A stretch of DNA of 64,000 nucleotides from Streptomyces sp. NL15-2K (GTDB lineage Bacteria; Actinomycetota; Actinomycetes; Streptomycetales; Streptomycetaceae): assembly GCF_030551255.1 (NCBI RefSeq), contig NZ_CP130630.1:11345001-11409000 (forward strand), given 5' to 3'. Positions 61,945 to 64,000 of this stretch are shown here, in pieces. Every line of letters begins with the position of its first letter. The stretch's first letter is position 1. Position numbers and translations under genes: made by a program. The notes below the pieces were generated by a model. It ran no database searches. It was given only the letters and a program-made list of their open reading frames with translations, and had not been told where the DNA came from.

Positions 61945-62331
61945 TCAGTGGCACATGTGGTGGGACACCATAGTTCTGGGTGCGGAGGTGCATGCGGCCA
62001 CCATGAGGGCGTGGACGGAGCGGCTACGAAAGCCACCTTTGGTGGTTGGGTGCTGGCTACGCTGGAGGTCTCGCTGCGGGCAGTGGGCCGGACGCGGTAG
62101 CTGTGGGTGGCACAACTCGCGGGCGACCGCGACGATCGGCGGTACCTCCACACCCGCGCACGCCAGCACGATCCGCGCGCGCAGGGCCAGCGCCTGGGCC
62201 GACGATGCCCGCCGCGTCCACCGCTCCAACACCGCCCGCTCGTCATCAGACAGCAGCAACGGTTCCAGCTTCGGGCCCCGACGAGGAACTGACGCACCAG
62301 CAACAGAAGTCACACAACTACCAAGGATCAA
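61945..62331 (-). pseudogene. IS630-family transposase fragment (N-terminal)
   Basis: The minus-strand frame from 62331 reads SDDERAVLERWTRRASSAQA and LALRARIVLACAG, then VAVARELC, the N-terminal helix-turn-helix region of IS630-type transposases. Homology stops near 62105 and the catalytic DDE part is missing. The rest of the open frame looks unrelated. A 15-bp gap separates it from MITE-like copy 4. Confidence 0.8.
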
Positions 62332-62344
62332 CCATTGGCAGGAA

Positions 62345-62563
62345 CTAGTGCCGCGACAGGCAACGTTTGCCCTTCAAGGAGCGGCGTCCGGTGCGTGCTC
62401 TGGGGGTCCCCCCTCTGGGGGAGTGCCGGCCGGAAGCCCTCGTACTGGACGTACTTGGGCTTCCGGCCGGTGCGGCGAGTGGGGGCACCTCCCACGCCTT
62501 TAGGGCAGTGGGGGAGCGTGCCGGGCGTCGCGACGGGGCGAACGTTGCCTGTCGCGGCACTAG
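62345..62563 (-). repeat. MITE-like element, copy 4 (inverted orientation)
   Basis: 219-bp element with the best terminal repeats of the family: CTAGTGCCGCGACAGGCAAC at each end, inverted (27 of 28 positions match). Its core is in reverse orientation to copies 1-3 and has the hairpin at 62426-62470. It is inserted in the IS5-type transposase remnant, within the TKIHL codons, and CTAG is present at both ends. Confidence 0.88.
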
Positions 62564-62925
62564 GTGGATCTTGGTGGTCAGTCCGCCCGGCAGCGTCCGA
62601 GCCTGTGGTCGGACGGCTCGACGAAGAGGCCGCCGGGCGGCTCTTGTTGCAGTTCCCACCTTTTTGCCGCCCCGGCAGCATGCTGGTGCGCCGGCAGACG
62701 GTGAAGCCGACGTTCACGTCCCAGGTGATCAGGCCCTTCGCATCGGCCTGGGGCTGGAGTTGGGTGACGGTCATCGCCCAGATGCCATCGCGCTGCCGGC
62801 GCCGGAACACTGCCGTCTATCAGCTGCCGCCGAGGCCGCACTGGCGGACGGCCGCTCTTGATGCCCCTCGGCAGCAACGGCTCCAGCCGGGCCCACTGGC
62901 TGTTCGTCAGATCACCGCACCCCAC
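62564..62925 (-). pseudogene. IS5-family transposase remnant, frameshifted
   Basis: Pieces in three frames on the minus strand follow one transposase. LTNSQWARLEPLLPRGIKSG is at the start (from 62925), then QRDGIWAMTVTQLQPQADAK with GLITWDVNV, then EPSDHRLG, then GGLTTKIHL at the MITE border. The middle and end are missing. It is dead. The element's right border interrupts it. Confidence 0.85.
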
Positions 62926-62930
62926 AAGGC

Positions 62931-63135
62931 GTGATCATCCTTAACCAAGATCCACTTGCACCACCGCCCCTAGGCCCCCACCGTCGGCATCACCGCTTCC
63001 CCGGTCGTGTCGGGACGGCGACGCCGCGGCCTGGCCGCCCACGCAGGCCGCAACCAGGATGCAGTCCTGATACCTGCCCGTCCTTGTTGGCTCGGTAATC
63101 CTGGTGCGCGGAGGCCGCGCTCCAGTTGCCCGTGG
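62931..63135. other. Intergenic region with no recognised feature
   Basis: 205 bp between the transposase remnant and the binding-protein gene. No open frame with coding character, promoter or repeat was recognised. Confidence 0.5.
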
Positions 63136-63999
63136 TTATCCGGCCGGCCAGATCAGTTTCGTGCCGTTGTAAATGGCCTTCAGGTAGCTGGGGTCGAAGG
63201 CGCTCTCGACGTCGGGCAGTTTCTTCAGGTCACCGGAGGCTATGAGGGTCTTGCCCTCGGCCGTCACACTGTCGGTGTCGATGTAGCCGGCCGGCCGGTC
63301 CTTGGGCGTCGACTTGTCGGCCAGGCCGGATTCGATCTTCCAGATGGCTTCGTTCTGCTTCACGTCGTAGCTGGATCCGGCGGCCTTGGCCGCGTACCCG
63401 ACGCATTCGGCGCCGTGCTTCTCGCAGTACGCCTGGGCCCGGAGGGTCGCCCGCAGGAAGTCCTCCACGGCATGCGGGTGCTTTTCGGCGAAGCCGGGAT
63501 TCACGATGGTTGTGCCGAAGGAACCGGGAACACCGTAGTCCTCCGGGTTCCACTCTTTGATGTGGGCGCCCATCGCCTTGAGCTGCAGTGGCTCGTTGGA
63601 CTTGTACGCGGCCAGCGCCTGCACCTGGCCCCGGGGCAGCACGCTGGGGTCGAACCCGACCTCCACCTGACGGACGGAACCGATCTTCACACCGGCCTTC
63701 ACCAGCATCGCCCGCAGCGCGGGTCCCAGGGCGCCATGGTGGCCCAGGGTCTTGCCGTCGAGCTGCTTGAGGCTGGTGATCTTGGACATGGTGATCAACG
63801 TGGCGATCGGCAGGTGGCCCGGGGTCATGACGGCCTTGACGTCTATGCCACCGGCGACGGACTGGAGTACCGCGGCATCGTTGCCCAGGGAAGCGAACTG
63901 GGCGGTGTTCGCGGCGACCAGCTGGGAGTTGCTCCCGGTGTTGCCACCGCCCGGCTTGATGCGCACGTTCAGGCAGAGGTCGGAGTAGTAGCCCATGGC
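63136..63999 (-). CDS. NitT/TauT-type ABC transporter substrate-binding protein (5' end outside window)
   Basis: The frame continues past the window edge; residues before MGYYSDLCLNVRIKPGG are needed for the fold, so the ATG at 63996 is internal. The visible 287 residues match the NMT1/SsuA-like fold: NTAQFASLGNDAAVLQ, KQLDGKTLGHHGALGPALRA, VEVGFDPSVLPRGQVQALAA and NPGFAEKHPHAVEDFLRATL. Ligands in the family are sulfonates, nitrate, thiamine precursors or aromatic acids. The transporter's other genes should lie beyond the right edge. Confidence 0.88.
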   Translation of the reverse strand, partial: AMGYYSDLCLNVRIKPGGGNTGSNSQLVAANTAQFASLGNDAAVLQSVAGGIDVKAVMTPGHLPIATLITMSKITSLKQLDGKTLGHHGALGPALRAMLVKAGVKIGSVRQVEVGFDPSVLPRGQVQALAAYKSNEPLQLKAMGAHIKEWNPEDYGVPGSFGTTIVNPGFAEKHPHAVEDFLRATLRAQAYCEKHGAECVGYAAKAAGSSYDVKQNEAIWKIESGLADKSTPKDRPAGYIDTDSVTAEGKTLIASGDLKKLPDVESAFDPSYLKAIYNGTKLIWPAG

Positions 64000-64000
64000 G

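Noticed and set aside
62578..62925. Intact small protein of 115 residues
   Set aside because: It is one frame of a frameshifted IS5-type transposase, with matching pieces in the other two frames.
1..64000. Secondary-metabolite gene cluster
   Set aside because: No polyketide synthase, non-ribosomal peptide, terpene, lanthipeptide or siderophore core gene is present; the scattered methyltransferase, SRPBCC and glycosyltransferase genes are isolated.

Overview
The window looks like chromosome of a Streptomyces or close relative. GC is very high, genes are packed, GTG starts and 4-bp ATGA/GTGA overlaps are common, and several family types are typical of streptomycetes (Rv1733c-like, DUF6643-like, PucR/GAF regulators, secreted prokaryotic phospholipase A2, TerD proteins). 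All names come from motifs read by eye; no database search was run.

Layout. 1-3.7 kb: a polar amino-acid ABC transporter (binding protein cut by the window edge, permease, ATPase) translationally coupled to a FAD amino-acid oxidase/dehydrogenase. 3.7-9.3 kb: a tripartite tricarboxylate transporter tctCBA, divergent from a CitA/DcuS-type sensor kinase and its response regulator. 9.6-12.4 kb: a NarL-type two-component pair and a methyltransferase. 12.5-19.2 kb: a sugar-catabolic locus (Gfo/Idh/MocA oxidoreductase, PmoA-like protein, cupin, sugar ABC binding protein with two permeases, YesL-like protein) with a LacI-type operator but no ATPase and no local regulator. 19.4-23.3 kb: secreted phospholipase A2, then a copper island (CopA ATPase and a His-rich secreted protein) around three CsoR-like operators. 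23.4-28 kb: GH15 glucoamylase/trehalase-like enzyme, and a DeoR regulator divergent from a SIS isomerase and a class II aldolase. 28-34 kb: RlmG-like rRNA methyltransferase, AlkB-like dioxygenase, ROK regulator/kinase, RpiB-like isomerase, phosphotriesterase-like hydrolase, DUF4865 protein, TetR regulator. 34.4-38 kb: SHOCT protein with a MacB/FtsX-type ABC exporter. 38-47.6 kb: anti-sigma-type ATPase, PLP enzyme, SRPBCC protein, DeoR regulator, then a convergent pair of unusual large genes (membrane protein with a GHSQGS motif; beta-helix/AAA+ fusion). 47.7-57.5 kb: mostly housekeeping-like genes, including MOSC, TerD, HpnB-like glycosyltransferase, glutamate-racemase-like, Wzy-like, apolipoprotein N-acyltransferase and Nudix. 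57.6-61.9 kb: 3-hydroxybutyrate dehydrogenase, PucR/GAF regulator and MFS transporter. 62-63 kb: decayed IS630- and IS5-family transposases. 63.1 kb to the end: a NitT/TauT-type binding protein, cut by the window.

The most striking non-coding feature is a family of four 190-265 bp MITE-like elements bordered by CTAG. Three of them sit exactly at gene ends, so that the element's terminal TAG is the stop codon of the flanking gene. Their cores carry a hairpin whose arms show compensatory changes between copies. No rRNA, tRNA, CRISPR array or recognisable biosynthetic gene cluster was seen.
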